A program made the position numbers and the translations under genes. From positions 19,752-83,751 of the forward strand of contig CAJOHK010000006.1 of the NCBI GenBank assembly GCA_905234285.1: DNA of 64,000 nt. Reading direction: 5' to 3'. The DNA is from an uncultured Bacteroidales bacterium. Lineage in GTDB: Bacteria; Bacteroidota; Bacteroidia; Bacteroidales; UBA932. This document shows, piece by piece, positions 17,736 to 26,886 of the stretch. The number at the start of each line of letters is the position of its first letter. Within the stretch, counting starts at the first letter, position 1. The notes under the pieces were generated by a model, which saw nothing but the letters and a program-made list of their open reading frames with translations, was not told where the DNA came from and did not search any database.

Positions 17736-18875
17736 ATGACATACGTACTTTTACAGAACTATTGGTGGATCCTGATTGCCCTCCTGGGCGGTCTGCTGGT
17801 GGCGCTGATGTTTGTCCAGGGCGCCAATCTGCATCTGGGAAACCGCTCCCTGAGCGACACCCAAAAGCGCATGATCCTGAATTCCACCGGCCGCAAATGG
17901 GAACTCACCTTTACCACGCTGGTTACCTTCGGCGGCGCTTTCTTCGCCTCCTTCCCGCTGTTCTACAGTACCAGCTTCGGCGGAGCGTATTGGGTATGGG
18001 TGCTGCTGCTTATTACCTTTGTGTTCCAGGCGGTTGCCTACGAGTTCCAAAACAAGAAAGAGAACCTGCTGGGCGTGCAAAGCTTCCGCGTGGCTCTCAT
18101 GGCCAACGGCCTGCTGGCCCCCTTCCTGGTGGGAACGGCCGTGGGCACCTTCTTCACGGGCTCGGACTTCACGGTAAACAAAGTGGCCATCACCGATCCT
18201 TCGGCCCCGGTAATCAGCACCTGGGGCAATGCCTGGCACGGCCTGGAGGCCCTGGGGCAGTATCATGCCGTTTTGCTGGGCTGCACGGTCATGTTCCTGG
18301 CCGCCATCCTGGGCTCCCTGTACATCCTGAATAATGTAGACGATGAGCACATCCAAGCCCAGATGCGCCGCAGCGTCAAGCTCTCCATCGGCCCCTTCCT
18401 CTTCTTCTTCCTGAGCTGGACGGTCATCCTGTTGGTCCGTCAGGGCTATGCCGTGAATCCGGAGGGCGTTATTTACATGGAGCCGTTCAAGTATCTGCAC
18501 AACCTCCTGGCCATGCCGGCCGTGCTGGTGATGCTGCTGGTGGGAGTAGTCCTGGTGCTGATTTCCCTGTGGCAGGGGGCTTTTTCGGCCTCCCGCAAAG
18601 GAATCTGGTTTGCCATGCCGGGAACGGTGCTGGTAGTGATGTCGGTCTTCTTCCTGGCCGGATTCAACGACACGGCCTACTATCCGTCCTGCACCGACCT
18701 GCAGAGTTCCCTTACCCTGGACAACAGCTGCTCCAGTTACTTCACCCTCAAGGTCATGACCTTTGTCTCCTGCCTGATCCCCTTCGTAGTGGCCTACATA
18801 GCCTACGCCTGGTACCAGATGGACCGCAAAAAGATTACGGCTCAAGAAATTGAGAGTACGCCGGATAAGTATTAG
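17736..18875 (+). CDS. cydB: Cytochrome bd ubiquinol oxidase subunit II
   Basis: This 379-residue multi-pass membrane partner of CydA begins MTYVLLQNYWWILIALLGGLLVALMFVQGAN, matching the CydB N-terminal helix with its conserved aromatic and Gly residues. It supports CydA haem insertion and oxidase assembly. It starts 3 nt after cydA and ends one base before the stop of the converging CoA-transferase gene, leaving no room for a separate terminator. Confidence 0.96.
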   Translation: MTYVLLQNYWWILIALLGGLLVALMFVQGANLHLGNRSLSDTQKRMILNSTGRKWELTFTTLVTFGGAFFASFPLFYSTSFGGAYWVWVLLLITFVFQAVAYEFQNKKENLLGVQSFRVALMANGLLAPFLVGTAVGTFFTGSDFTVNKVAITDPSAPVISTWGNAWHGLEALGQYHAVLLGCTVMFLAAILGSLYILNNVDDEHIQAQMRRSVKLSIGPFLFFFLSWTVILLVRQGYAVNPEGVIYMEPFKYLHNLLAMPAVLVMLLVGVVLVLISLWQGAFSASRKGIWFAMPGTVLVVMSVFFLAGFNDTAYYPSCTDLQSSLTLDNSCSSYFTLKVMTFVSCLIPFVVAYIAYAWYQMDRKKITAQEIESTPDKY

Positions 18876-20147
18876 CTACCGGTGAAAGCGCTCAAACGCG
18901 GCGCGTTCCAAAGCTTCACGGTCGTCGGGGTGGGCGATGGAGATGAGCAGCTGGGCGCGCTCCTGCAGGGACTTGCCGTACAGGTTCACAGAGCCATATT
19001 CGGTGACTACCCAGTGCACATCGGCCCTGGGGGTAACCACGCCGGCGCCGGGTTTGAGGACCGGGACAATCTTGGGCGCTCCGTGGGAGGTGCGCGAAGA
19101 GAGCGCAATTACGGCCCTGCCGCCTTGGGAGAGCTTGGCGCCGCGCACAAAGTCCAGTTGGCCGCCGGTACCGGAGTAGATGCGCGTGCCGATGGAATCG
19201 GCGCACACCTGGCCGGTTAAATCAATCTCGGTGGCCGAATTGATGGACACCACCTGAGGGTTCTGGGCTATGATCCAGGGATTGTTGGTGTAGGCGATGT
19301 CGCGCATGAGCACGGCCGGATTGCGGTCGATGAAATTGTACACGGCCTGCGAACCCAGCAGGAAGGAAGCCACCACCTTACCCGTATCAATCTTTTTGCA
19401 GCTGCCGTCAATGATGCCACGCCGGATGAGCTCCAGGGCGCCGTCGGCAAACATTTCCGTGTGCAGGCCCAGGTGCTTGTGGCCGCTCAGTGCGGTGCAA
19501 ACGGCATTGGGCAGGGAGCCGATACCCATCTGGAGGCAAGCGCCGTCGGACACCAGGGCGGCGCAGTATCGGCCAATCTGGCGCTCGGTCTCCGAGGGCT
19601 CCACGTAGGGTTTGGTGAATAGCGGCCGATGGTCCCGCACCAGGGCGGTGAAGCGCTCCAAGGGAATCAGGTCTCCGTAGGCGAATGGAACGGCCGGATT
19701 CACCACGCCGATACGCTCGCGGGCCACTTCCAGCGCGGCCACCGAGCAATCGACCGATGTGCCCAGCGATACCATTCCGCCCACGGGCTCCGACACCTGC
19801 ACCATGGCCACATCGCAGCGGAGCGCGCCCCGGCGGTACATTTCCTGCGATTCGTACAGGTGCACGGGGATGTAATCGGCCACGCCGGCATCTACCGACG
19901 GGCGCAGATTGGGCCCCACGAAGAACCCCTGGTCCCAGAAGGCGTGGCGGTATTCGGCCGAGCCATAGGGTGCGGGACCCTCGGTGTGGAAATGGTGGAA
20001 ATGCAAGTCGCTGAGCTCGTCTGCGCGTTCGCACAAAGCCTCAATGAGGATGTGCGGCACGCTGGCAATGCTGCTCAGATGGATATGGTCTCCGCTCCTA
20101 ACTGCCTGGACGGCTTCTTGCGCGCTGATATAAGTGGTTTTGGTCAT
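18876..20147 (-). CDS. Acetyl-CoA hydrolase/transferase family protein (4-hydroxybutyrate/butyryl CoA-transferase-like)
   Basis: This is a CoA-transferase of the Cat/4HbT type, about 423 residues. The active-site region LGLHTEMFADGALELI carries the Glu that forms the CoA thioester, and YSGTGGQLDFVRGA is the Gly-rich loop of the C-terminal domain. Such enzymes move CoA between acetate and short-chain acids in fermentation; the exact acyl donor cannot be told. The longer frame from 20207 is rejected because TATCTTTG at 20157-20164 places the start at ATG 20147. Confidence 0.88.
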   Translation of the reverse strand: MTKTTYISAQEAVQAVRSGDHIHLSSIASVPHILIEALCERADELSDLHFHHFHTEGPAPYGSAEYRHAFWDQGFFVGPNLRPSVDAGVADYIPVHLYESQEMYRRGALRCDVAMVQVSEPVGGMVSLGTSVDCSVAALEVARERIGVVNPAVPFAYGDLIPLERFTALVRDHRPLFTKPYVEPSETERQIGRYCAALVSDGACLQMGIGSLPNAVCTALSGHKHLGLHTEMFADGALELIRRGIIDGSCKKIDTGKVVASFLLGSQAVYNFIDRNPAVLMRDIAYTNNPWIIAQNPQVVSINSATEIDLTGQVCADSIGTRIYSGTGGQLDFVRGAKLSQGGRAVIALSSRTSHGAPKIVPVLKPGAGVVTPRADVHWVVTEYGSVNLYGKSLQERAQLLISIAHPDDREALERAAFERFHR

Positions 20148-20156
20148 GGGCGAACG

Positions 20157-20184
20157 CAAAGATACGTTTTTTTCCTTATATTTG
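20157..20184. promoter_or_regulatory. Divergent -7 boxes for the CoA-transferase (-) and TPR-like (+) genes
   Basis: TATCTTTG on the minus strand (20157-20164) lies 9 nt before the ATG at 20147. TATATTTG on the plus strand (20177-20184) lies 21 nt before the ATG at 20206. Neither has a clear TTG at the -33 position. Confidence 0.6.
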
Positions 20185-20205
20185 TATGAATAACCCACTA
20201 CTACC

Positions 20206-21375
20206 ATGACCTATCGCGACTACTATCAGGAGGCCCGTGACGAGCACAATGAACGCATGAGCCGGCTTTCCCCCGAAGCCTTGAAGAAAGAATACGCCGG
20301 AAAGAGCATTCCCGCTGCCACCTACTTAGGCCTCGAAGCCTGTGAGCAAGAGGAGTATAAGGAGGCCCGGAAGTACTTCGAAAAGGCCCTCAAATGGTAC
20401 GAGGCCCAGGATGTTGTCTCGGCGGTAGAAGACGTGGCTTATGCCGCAGAGGCCTATTATTTCCTGGGGCTCATTTGCCTGGACGGTCTGGACGGGGAAG
20501 AACCCGACCCCGAGGTGGGCGCCGCCTATATTATCCTGGCCCTGGTAGAATGCAGTTATTACCCCGCCCGAGAAATGGCCGGCCTCATGTACTACGAAGG
20601 CCTTTTCCCGCCCGACGATGACAGCACTGCCGAGCAGGAAGCTATGAAAATCTGGAAAGAAGGCATGGACGAGGGAGACAGGCGCTGCACCTTCCGCTGG
20701 TGTGCGACTAAGGTAGAGAACGAGGAGGCCGACGAGGAAGTCATCGGCAAACTCAAAGCGCTGGCCGAGGATGAGGACGACCCCATTGCCGATGCCGCCG
20801 CCGTGCTGTACAGCTACTATTGGGCCGAAGGCATGGAGGACGAGGCCTGGAAGTGGCGCGACAAAGCCGAGGAAATGGAGAGCCCGCTGATGCAGGCGCT
20901 CATCGACGAAGAAGCCGAGGAAGAAGTGGGCGAAGACGACTGGACCCAGCCCGAGCAGGAATTCGAGGCCTTTGACGACGAGACCGAGGCCGAGAATCCC
21001 GCCGCATCGGCCAAGGGCTATGTCATCATTGCCGACACCAACGACGGATTCAGCATCGTAGAGGCCGATGCCTCCGACTGGCGCAGCCTCCCGGCCCTCA
21101 TCGGCGCCAACCGCTGCGACGACATGCGCTGCCAGAAGTTCCGCGACGTGGCCCACAAGCTCATGCTCCCTGGAACCCTCCTGGGCCAGCTGGACAAAGA
21201 GGCTTTCATGAAGCCGGACCTGGAACTCAACTACCACGCCTCGCAGTGGTACGACGGCATGGCCGACCTGGCCGGCGACATGGTCATCTGCATGGAAGAC
21301 AATAAGTATAATCCTTTCAGTTTCAGTTCTAAAGAACAGGCACAGAGCGTGATTGACGCCCTATGCAACTGCTAA
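20206..21375 (+). CDS. Acidic TPR/Sel1-like repeat protein, function unknown
   Basis: The protein has 389 residues without a signal peptide, so it is probably cytoplasmic. The N-terminal 250 residues are helical pairs resembling TPR or Sel1 repeats (YLGLEACEQEEYKEARKYFE, AAYIILALVECSYYPAREMAGLMYYEG). A very acidic linker (about 235-270) follows, and then an unassigned C-terminal domain of about 120 residues. It is divergent from the CoA-transferase. I do not recognise a defined family. Confidence 0.75.
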   Translation: MTYRDYYQEARDEHNERMSRLSPEALKKEYAGKSIPAATYLGLEACEQEEYKEARKYFEKALKWYEAQDVVSAVEDVAYAAEAYYFLGLICLDGLDGEEPDPEVGAAYIILALVECSYYPAREMAGLMYYEGLFPPDDDSTAEQEAMKIWKEGMDEGDRRCTFRWCATKVENEEADEEVIGKLKALAEDEDDPIADAAAVLYSYYWAEGMEDEAWKWRDKAEEMESPLMQALIDEEAEEEVGEDDWTQPEQEFEAFDDETEAENPAASAKGYVIIADTNDGFSIVEADASDWRSLPALIGANRCDDMRCQKFRDVAHKLMLPGTLLGQLDKEAFMKPDLELNYHASQWYDGMADLAGDMVICMEDNKYNPFSFSSKEQAQSVIDALCNC

Positions 21376-21381
21376 ACTTTT

Positions 21382-21404
21382 GGGCGCGAATTGGCCCGTT
21401 TTTT
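21382..21404 (+). terminator. Weak intrinsic terminator after the TPR-like gene
   Basis: GGGC (21382-21385) and GCCC (21394-21397) can pair, followed by a T6 run (21399-21404), in the 42-nt gap between two convergent genes. The stem is only 4 bp, so the call is tentative. Confidence 0.4.
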
Positions 21405-21417
21405 GACAGGTATAGCG

Positions 21418-22209
21418 TTACAACCCCTTGGATTTGGCCTGGTCCCAGAGGGCGTCCATTTGGGGGAGGGTCATATCGGCTAGCGTGTGGCCCTGGCGAA
21501 GGGTTTCGGCCTCTACGTAATTGAAGCGTCGGCGAAATTTCTCGCAGCTGCGGCCCAGGGCGGCCTCGGGGTCTACCCCATACAGGCGCGCGGCGTTGAT
21601 GACGGCAAAGAGCAGGTCGCCGAATTCCATTTCCAGCTGCTCCGGGGAAGCTTCGGCGGCGGCCTGGCTCACCTCGGCGCATTCCTCCTGCACCTTGTCC
21701 CAAACGTCCTCCTTCTTTTCCCAGTCAAAGCCGCAGCCGCGGGCCTTTTCTTGCATGGAAAGGGCTTTAAGCACAGCAGGCATGGCCTTGGGGATGCCGC
21801 CCATCACGGTTTTGTTGCCGCCTTTTTCCTTGGCTTTTACCAGCTCCCAGGTATCGGCAATCTCTTTGGCGCTGGTGGCCTTGCCGGCATCCGGGCCAAA
21901 GACGTGGGGATGGCGGAAGACCATTTTGTCGCAAATCTTGTTGAGGCTGTCGGCAATGTCAAATGCGCCTTCTTCCTGCGCTATTCGCGCATAAAACACC
22001 ATGTGGTACAGCAGGTCGCCGATTTCCTTGGCCGTGCCGGGGCGGTCTCGGTCCAGGATGGTTTCGCTGAGTTCGTAGACTTCTTCTTCTGTCATGGGGC
22101 GAATGCTGTCCATGGTTTGGGCGGCATTCCAGGGGCATTGTACCCGCAAGGTGTCCATGATGTCCAAAAGGCGCCCGAAGGCGGCCACTTTCTCCTCCCG
22201 TGTGTGCAT
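21418..22209 (-). CDS. mazG: Nucleoside triphosphate pyrophosphohydrolase MazG
   Basis: This 263-residue all-alpha NTP pyrophosphohydrolase hydrolyses (d)NTPs to NMP and pyrophosphate, a housecleaning role. Both MazG halves are present: CPWNAAQTMDSIRPMTEEEVYELSE with EIGDLLYHMVFYARIA, and later KVQEECAEVSQAAAE with EMEFGDLLFAVINAARLYG. These carry the metal-binding ExxE-type acidic residues. It is the last gene of a prfA-queF-mazG run, 4 nt after queF. Confidence 0.94.
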   Translation of the reverse strand: MHTREEKVAAFGRLLDIMDTLRVQCPWNAAQTMDSIRPMTEEEVYELSETILDRDRPGTAKEIGDLLYHMVFYARIAQEEGAFDIADSLNKICDKMVFRHPHVFGPDAGKATSAKEIADTWELVKAKEKGGNKTVMGGIPKAMPAVLKALSMQEKARGCGFDWEKKEDVWDKVQEECAEVSQAAAEASPEQLEMEFGDLLFAVINAARLYGVDPEAALGRSCEKFRRRFNYVEAETLRQGHTLADMTLPQMDALWDQAKSKGL

Positions 22210-22213
22210 GCAG

Positions 22214-22669
22214 CTATTCGTGCTTGGCCAGGCGTTCCCAGGCCAGTTGTTCCCACTTGGTGCCGGGACGGCCGTAGTTGGCGTAAGGATAGATGGAAAT
22301 GCCGCCGCGGGGGGTGAAGAAACCGGTTACCTCAATATACTTGGGATCCATGAGCTTGACCAGGTCCTTCATGATGGTGTTTACGCAGTCCTCGTGGAAG
22401 TCTCCGTTGGAACGGAAGCTGAACAGATACAACTTGAGGGATTTGCTCTCTACCATGCGCACGTCCGGTACGTAGGAGATGCGAATCTCGGCAAAGTCCG
22501 GCTGGCCGGTGATGGGGCACAGGGTAGTGAACTCGGGGCAGTTGAAACGTACCCAGTAGTCGTTGTCCTTGTGCACATTCTCGAAGGTTTCCAGTACCTC
22601 CGGAGCATATTTTTGGCTGTAGACGCTCTCGCGTCCCAGGGCCTGCAGTTCTGAACGGTCTCTTGCCAT
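22214..22669 (-). CDS. queF: NADPH-dependent 7-cyano-7-deazaguanine reductase QueF
   Basis: This 151-residue enzyme is the short, unimodular (YkvM-type) QueF. It reduces preQ0 to preQ1 for queuosine in tRNA. The catalytic Cys is in [15 protein letters not shown], whose Asp completes the site, and the QueF motif is ESKSLKLY. It lies 3 nt after prfA. The other queuosine genes are not in this window. Confidence 0.97.
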   Translation of the reverse strand: MARDRSELQALGRESVYSQKYAPEVLETFENVHKDNDYWVRFNCPEFTTLCPITGQPDFAEIRISYVPDVRMVESKSLKLYLFSFRSNGDFHEDCVNTIMKDLVKLMDPKYIEVTGFFTPRGGISIYPYANYGRPGTKWEQLAWERLAKHE

Positions 22670-22672
22670 GGT

Positions 22673-23770
22673 TTATGCCTCCTCTCCTGCTTCTTTCAGG
22701 CGCTCTGCGTTCTCGGCAATCTGCAGCTGGTCGATGCACTCCTGGATGTCGCCGTCCATGAAGACGGGCAGGTTGTACATGCTCCAGCCGATACGGTGGT
22801 CGGTCACGCGGCCCTGCGGATAGTTGTAGGTACGGATTTTGGCGCTGCGGTCGCCGGTCGAGACCATGGTCTTGCGCTTGGCGGCAATGCCGTCCAGATA
22901 CTTCTGGTGCTCCATGTTGTACAGACGGGTACGGAGCTCTTCCATGGCGCGGTCCAGGTTCTTGAGCTGGGAACGCTCTTCCTGGCACTGCACCACAATA
23001 CCGGAAGGGATGTGGGTGAGGCGCACGGCGCTGTAGGTGGTGTTCACACCCTGGCCGCCGGGGCCGGAAGCGCAGAACAGGTCCTTGCGGATATCGGCGG
23101 GATTGAGCTCGATATCGAATTCGCCGGCCTCGGGGAAAACGGCCACCGAGGCGGCCGAGGTCTGGATGCGGCCCTGGGTTTCGGTCTGGGGCACACGCTG
23201 CACGCGGTGCACGCCGGACTCGTATTTCATGATTCCGTAAACGCCGTCGTTGGCGCTGGAAAGCTTGAATACAATTTGCTTGTATCCACCGCTGGTGCCG
23301 GGTGCCTGGTCGGTGACTTCCAGTTTCCAGCCGCGGGCTTCGGCAAAGTGCTGATACATCCTGAAGAGGTCGCCGGCAAAGATGGCAGCCTCGTCGCCGC
23401 CGGTGCCGCCGCGGATTTCCACCATGGCGTTCTTGCTGTCGTCGGGGTCGGCCGGAATGAGGAGGAGCTTGATGTTCTGCTCCATCTCCGGGAGCTTGGG
23501 CTCAATCTCGGCTACTTCTTCGCGGGCCATTTCCTTGAGGTCCTCGTCCTTCTCGTTCATGAGGATGTCCTTGGCCTGCGCCAGTTCATCCACCAGCCTC
23601 TTGTATTCCAGGCCGGCGGCAATGATGGGCTGCAGTTCCTTGTAGTCCTTGTTCAGCTGCACGAACTTCTTCATATCTGCAATCACTGCAGGGTCGGCCA
23701 GCTGTTCTTCCAGCTTTTTATATTTGTCCTGAAGGCTCAGTACCTTCTCCAGGAGCGTGTTCTCTGCCAT
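22673..23770 (-). CDS. prfA: Peptide chain release factor 1
   Basis: This 365-residue class I release factor reads UAA and UAG. The stop-codon recognition tripeptide is P-Q-T in [14 protein letters not shown] (PxT motif), and the peptidyl-hydrolysis motif is GGQ in [19 protein letters not shown]. An N-terminal coiled domain precedes them. The start at ATG 23770 has an AT-rich leader and a -7 box at 23791-23798. It heads prfA-queF-mazG. Confidence 0.97.
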   Translation of the reverse strand: MAENTLLEKVLSLQDKYKKLEEQLADPAVIADMKKFVQLNKDYKELQPIIAAGLEYKRLVDELAQAKDILMNEKDEDLKEMAREEVAEIEPKLPEMEQNIKLLLIPADPDDSKNAMVEIRGGTGGDEAAIFAGDLFRMYQHFAEARGWKLEVTDQAPGTSGGYKQIVFKLSSANDGVYGIMKYESGVHRVQRVPQTETQGRIQTSAASVAVFPEAGEFDIELNPADIRKDLFCASGPGGQGVNTTYSAVRLTHIPSGIVVQCQEERSQLKNLDRAMEELRTRLYNMEHQKYLDGIAAKRKTMVSTGDRSAKIRTYNYPQGRVTDHRIGWSMYNLPVFMDGDIQECIDQLQIAENAERLKEAGEEA

Positions 23771-23790
23771 AAAATTATTGTTTTAGCCTG

Positions 23791-23798
23791 CAAAGATA
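23791..23798 (-). promoter_or_regulatory. -7 promoter box (TATCTTTG) of prfA
   Basis: TATCTTTG on the minus strand lies in the 36-nt gap between the fabZ stop and the prfA start, so prfA has its own promoter and need not depend on fab transcription. Confidence 0.65.
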
Positions 23799-23806
23799 AT
23801 AAAAAT

Positions 23807-24223
23807 CTATTTGGGAACCGCAGCCAGGGTGATATGGGCCTGGGCACAGCGCTGTCCGGCTACCGAAAGGGTGGTGTCGCACACAAAGATGCTTCCTTTC
23901 CGTTCTACCAGCCGGGCCTGTGTCTCGCACAGGTCTCCGGGGTGGACCTCCCGCCTGAATTTGACCTGATCGAGGCCGCGGTACATGAGCAGATGGTCTT
24001 TGAATACCTCGGGGAACAGCTGGCAGGTGCTCTGGGCCATGATCTCACACAAAATCACACCGGGTACGATGGGGTTGCCGGGAAAGTGTCCGCGGCAATA
24101 AAAGGGATCGTCGGGAATGGTGTACCAGGCGTGGACGATGCCGTCGGCGTCGGTTTCCATGCGGTCTACCAGCAACATGGGCTCCCGGTGGGGGAGGAGT
24201 TGCATAATCTCGTTGCGATCCAT
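23807..24223 (-). CDS. fabZ: 3-hydroxyacyl-[acyl-carrier-protein] dehydratase FabZ
   Basis: This 138-residue single hotdog-fold protein has the catalytic His in GHFPGNPIVPGV and Glu in CEIMAQ. It dehydrates 3-hydroxyacyl-ACP in fatty acid elongation. It follows fabF by 3 nt. In many Bacteroidota the FabZ tied to lipid A is fused to LpxC; here LpxC is separate and this stand-alone copy is the only dehydratase in the window. Confidence 0.93.
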   Translation of the reverse strand: MDRNEIMQLLPHREPMLLVDRMETDADGIVHAWYTIPDDPFYCRGHFPGNPIVPGVILCEIMAQSTCQLFPEVFKDHLLMYRGLDQVKFRREVHPGDLCETQARLVERKGSIFVCDTTLSVAGQRCAQAHITLAAVPK

Positions 24224-24226
24224 GAC

Positions 24227-25483
24227 TTATCCCTTGTACGGCCTGAAGGCAACGCAGGCATTATGACCGCCGAAGCCGAAGGAATTGGAAAGACCCAGCG
24301 TGATAGGCGCCTTTACGGCTACGTTGGGCGTGTAGTCCAGGTCACATTCCGGGTCTGGCGTATCCAGGTTGATGGTGGGCGGGCAAATGCCGTCGCGCAG
24401 GGCCAGAAGGGTGGCGATGGCTTCGGCCGCACCGGCGGCGCCGAACATGTGACCGGTCATGGACTTGGTAGAAGAGATATGGGCCTTGTAAGCGAAATCG
24501 CCGAGAGCCCGCTTGCAGGCCAGGGTTTCGGCAATGTCGTTCAGATGTGTGCCGGTACCGTGGGCATTGATATACAGGTTGTCCTTGGACGGGTCAAAAC
24601 CGGCCTCCTGAAGGGCATCCTGGATGGAACGGGCCTGGGTGCTGGCGTCCGGACGTGGTGCCGTAGCATGGAAAGCGTCGCAGGTATTGCCATAGCCCAC
24701 AATCTCGCCGTAGATGGTGGCGCCGCGCTCCAGGGCATGCTCCAGGGATTCAAGGATGAGGACAGCGGCGCCGTCGCCCATCACAAAGCCCTGACGGTTG
24801 GCGTTGAAGGGCAGGGAAGAATACTTGGGATCGGTGGCGCGGGTGAGGGCCTTGGCATTGTAGAAGCCGGCCACGCCCAGCGGGATGGAGGCGTGCTCAC
24901 TTCCGCCGGCGATGATGGCATCGGCATACCCGTGACGCACGGCGCGGAAAGCTTCGCCGATGCAGTGGGAGGAGGTGGCGCAAGCCGTCACAATGTCCAG
25001 GCAGGGGCCCTTGGCCTGATGCTTAATGGCAATGTGGCCCGCCGCAATGTTGGAAATCATGGTGGCGATGAACAGCGGGGAAATCCACTTGCCGGTGGGG
25101 TCCTCGATCATCTTGGCCGTCTCACGGAACTGCACGTCGAAGCCGCCGATTCCGGAGCCCACATAGACACCCAGCCGATAGGGATCGATATTGGCCGATT
25201 CGCCCTCGGTGTGCAGGCCCGACTGCTGCATGGCCTGCCATGCGGCCGCCATAGCATACAGCGTGAAGTTGTCCTGCTTGCGCACGAAGGGCTTGTCCAT
25301 GCCGAATTTCTCGGCGTCAAAGCCCTTGACTTTTCCGGCAAAAGTGACGGGCATGTTCTTGAATTCTTCTACGAAGTCAATGCCGCATACGCCGTTAATC
25401 AAATTGTGCCAGAAAGTATCTACATCCTGTCCCACGGAGGAAATCACCCCCATTCCTGTTACCACTACACGTCTAGGTTCCAT
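24227..25483 (-). CDS. fabF: 3-oxoacyl-[acyl-carrier-protein] synthase II
   Basis: This 418-residue condensing enzyme extends acyl-ACP with malonyl-ACP. The Cys-His-His triad is visible: Cys in VTACATSSHCIG, His in NAHGTGTHLND, His in TKSMTGHMFGAAGA. The C-terminal LSNSFGFGGHNA is typical. It begins 3 nt after fabK and is followed by fabZ, forming a compact elongation operon. Confidence 0.96.
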   Translation of the reverse strand: MEPRRVVVTGMGVISSVGQDVDTFWHNLINGVCGIDFVEEFKNMPVTFAGKVKGFDAEKFGMDKPFVRKQDNFTLYAMAAAWQAMQQSGLHTEGESANIDPYRLGVYVGSGIGGFDVQFRETAKMIEDPTGKWISPLFIATMISNIAAGHIAIKHQAKGPCLDIVTACATSSHCIGEAFRAVRHGYADAIIAGGSEHASIPLGVAGFYNAKALTRATDPKYSSLPFNANRQGFVMGDGAAVLILESLEHALERGATIYGEIVGYGNTCDAFHATAPRPDASTQARSIQDALQEAGFDPSKDNLYINAHGTGTHLNDIAETLACKRALGDFAYKAHISSTKSMTGHMFGAAGAAEAIATLLALRDGICPPTINLDTPDPECDLDYTPNVAVKAPITLGLSNSFGFGGHNACVAFRPYKG

Positions 25484-25486
25484 AAA

Positions 25487-26431
25487 CTAAAAATTTGTAT
25501 TGGAGAGAAGTTGCTCTGCTCCGGTAATAATGTCATCTACAATTTCTGCGGCCGTTTGCTCCTGGGTAATGAGGCCGGCCACCTCGCCAGCCAGGAAACT
25601 GCCGCCTGCGAGGTCTCCGTCAAAGACCGCCTTGCGCAGGGAGCCGGTGCCGAAAGCCCGGATTTCGTCGTCCGAGACGTTGGGGTCGGCCTCCATCTGG
25701 GCAAACTTTTTGGTAAAGGGCGTCTTGAGGCTGCGTACGGCATCGCCCAGGCTCTTTCCGGTGACCATAGTGCCGATGTCCGAGGCCTTGATGAGCCGCT
25801 CCTTGTACACCGGATGCACGCGGCATTCCTTGGCAACCAGGAAGCGGGTGCCCACCTGAACGCCGCAGGCGCCCAGCATGAAGGCAGCCGCCGCGCCGCG
25901 TCCGTCAAAGATACCGCCGGCCGCCAGCACGGGCAGGTTTACGGCATCTACCACCTGCGGCACCAAGGCCATGGTGTGGAGGTCACCTACGTGACCGCCG
26001 GATTCGGCGCCCTCGGCAATGATTGCCGTGGCGCCCAGCTCCTGCATCTTGCGGGCATAGGCCACGGAAGCCACCACGGGAATGACGCGGATGCCCGCTG
26101 CCTTCCAGGCTTCCATGTAGGGCGCAGGACTGCCGGCGCCGGTGGTGACAATGTCAATGCCTTCCTCTACCACCAGGGCGGCAATTTCGGCCGCATTGGG
26201 GGCGGCCAGCATAATGTTTACGCCGAAGGGTTTGCGGGTGAGTTCCCGCGCCTTGCGAATCTCTTCCCTAACGGCCTGGGTGCCGTAATTGATAGACGAA
26301 ATGAGACCCAGGCCGCCAGCCTCAGATACGGCTGCGGCCAGACGGGCATCGGCAATCCAAGCCATTCCGCCTTGGAAAATGGGTTTCTCGATGCCTAATA
26401 TGTCACAAATGACGGTCCTCAAATCGTGCAA
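25487..26431 (-). CDS. fabK: Enoyl-[acyl-carrier-protein] reductase FabK (FMN-dependent)
   Basis: This FMN enzyme of about 310 residues belongs to the nitronate monooxygenase/FabK fold and reduces enoyl-ACP with NAD(P)H. Family pieces are PIFQGGMAWIADARLAAAVS, AEGAESGGHVGD and LAAGGIFDGRG. The longest frame starts with TTG at 26431, but this TTG is part of a -7 box (TAACTTTG, 26429-26436). The functional start may instead be TTG 26420 or another rare codon near LRTVICDILG, so the start is uncertain. FabK replaces the FabI-type reductase. Confidence 0.9.
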   Translation of the reverse strand: MHDLRTVICDILGIEKPIFQGGMAWIADARLAAAVSEAGGLGLISSINYGTQAVREEIRKARELTRKPFGVNIMLAAPNAAEIAALVVEEGIDIVTTGAGSPAPYMEAWKAAGIRVIPVVASVAYARKMQELGATAIIAEGAESGGHVGDLHTMALVPQVVDAVNLPVLAAGGIFDGRGAAAAFMLGACGVQVGTRFLVAKECRVHPVYKERLIKASDIGTMVTGKSLGDAVRSLKTPFTKKFAQMEADPNVSDDEIRAFGTGSLRKAVFDGDLAGGSFLAGEVAGLITQEQTAAEIVDDIITGAEQLLSNTNF

Positions 26432-26436
26432 AGTTA
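26429..26436 (-). promoter_or_regulatory. -7 promoter box (TAACTTTG) overlapping the annotated fabK start
   Basis: TAACTTTG on the minus strand lies in the 11-nt gap after the DUF4293 gene and includes the TTG that opens the longest fabK frame. If used, the mRNA would start near 26423 and fabK would be almost leaderless. Confidence 0.5.
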
Positions 26437-26442
26437 CTAAAA

Positions 26443-26880
26443 TTATTTCTTACTCCCGCGCTTGCGCCGCTCGCGCACACGATAGGCGCTCTCTACCATG
26501 AGCTGATCCTGGAAGCAACCGCGGGCAGCCAGCAGGTTGCAAATGAAGATGACCAGCGGGAATATCACCGTCCAGCTGAAGACGGCTCCCTCGAAGCTGA
26601 AGTACATCCAGGCCAGCCAGCCTTGCATGCCCAGCGCGATGATTCCGCTCAAAACGGCCAGCCGCATTTGCAGGATGCGGGATTTGTACACCACCAGCGC
26701 CAGCGCCACCAGGAAGGCGAGAATGCCCAGCAGGATGCCGAAGAAGGGCTTCTGCAACTGCCAATAGGAAACGTCGGTGAGGCCTTCGGTGCCACTGACA
26801 TGATAGGCGGTACCCAGGCACAGCGCAATGACCAGGGCAGTGGAAATGAGCAGGTAAAGGGTTTGAATTCTTTGCCACAT
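26443..26880 (-). CDS. DUF4293 family membrane protein
   Basis: This 145-residue protein has four hydrophobic segments and a basic C-terminus (RVRERRKRGSKK). Length, the MWQRIQTLYLLIS start and topology match DUF4293, a Bacteroidota family of unknown function. It lies 6 nt downstream of a DivIC-like gene. Confidence 0.85.
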   Translation of the reverse strand: MWQRIQTLYLLISTALVIALCLGTAYHVSGTEGLTDVSYWQLQKPFFGILLGILAFLVALALVVYKSRILQMRLAVLSGIIALGMQGWLAWMYFSFEGAVFSWTVIFPLVIFICNLLAARGCFQDQLMVESAYRVRERRKRGSKK

Positions 26881-26886
26881 AGGCGC

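Noticed and set aside
22796..26398. A 1200-residue open frame on the plus strand across prfA, fabZ, fabF and fabK
   Set aside because: It is antisense to four well-recognised genes. The GC-rich codon use of those genes removes stops from the opposite strand, and the predicted protein is Gly/His/Val-rich without family motifs.
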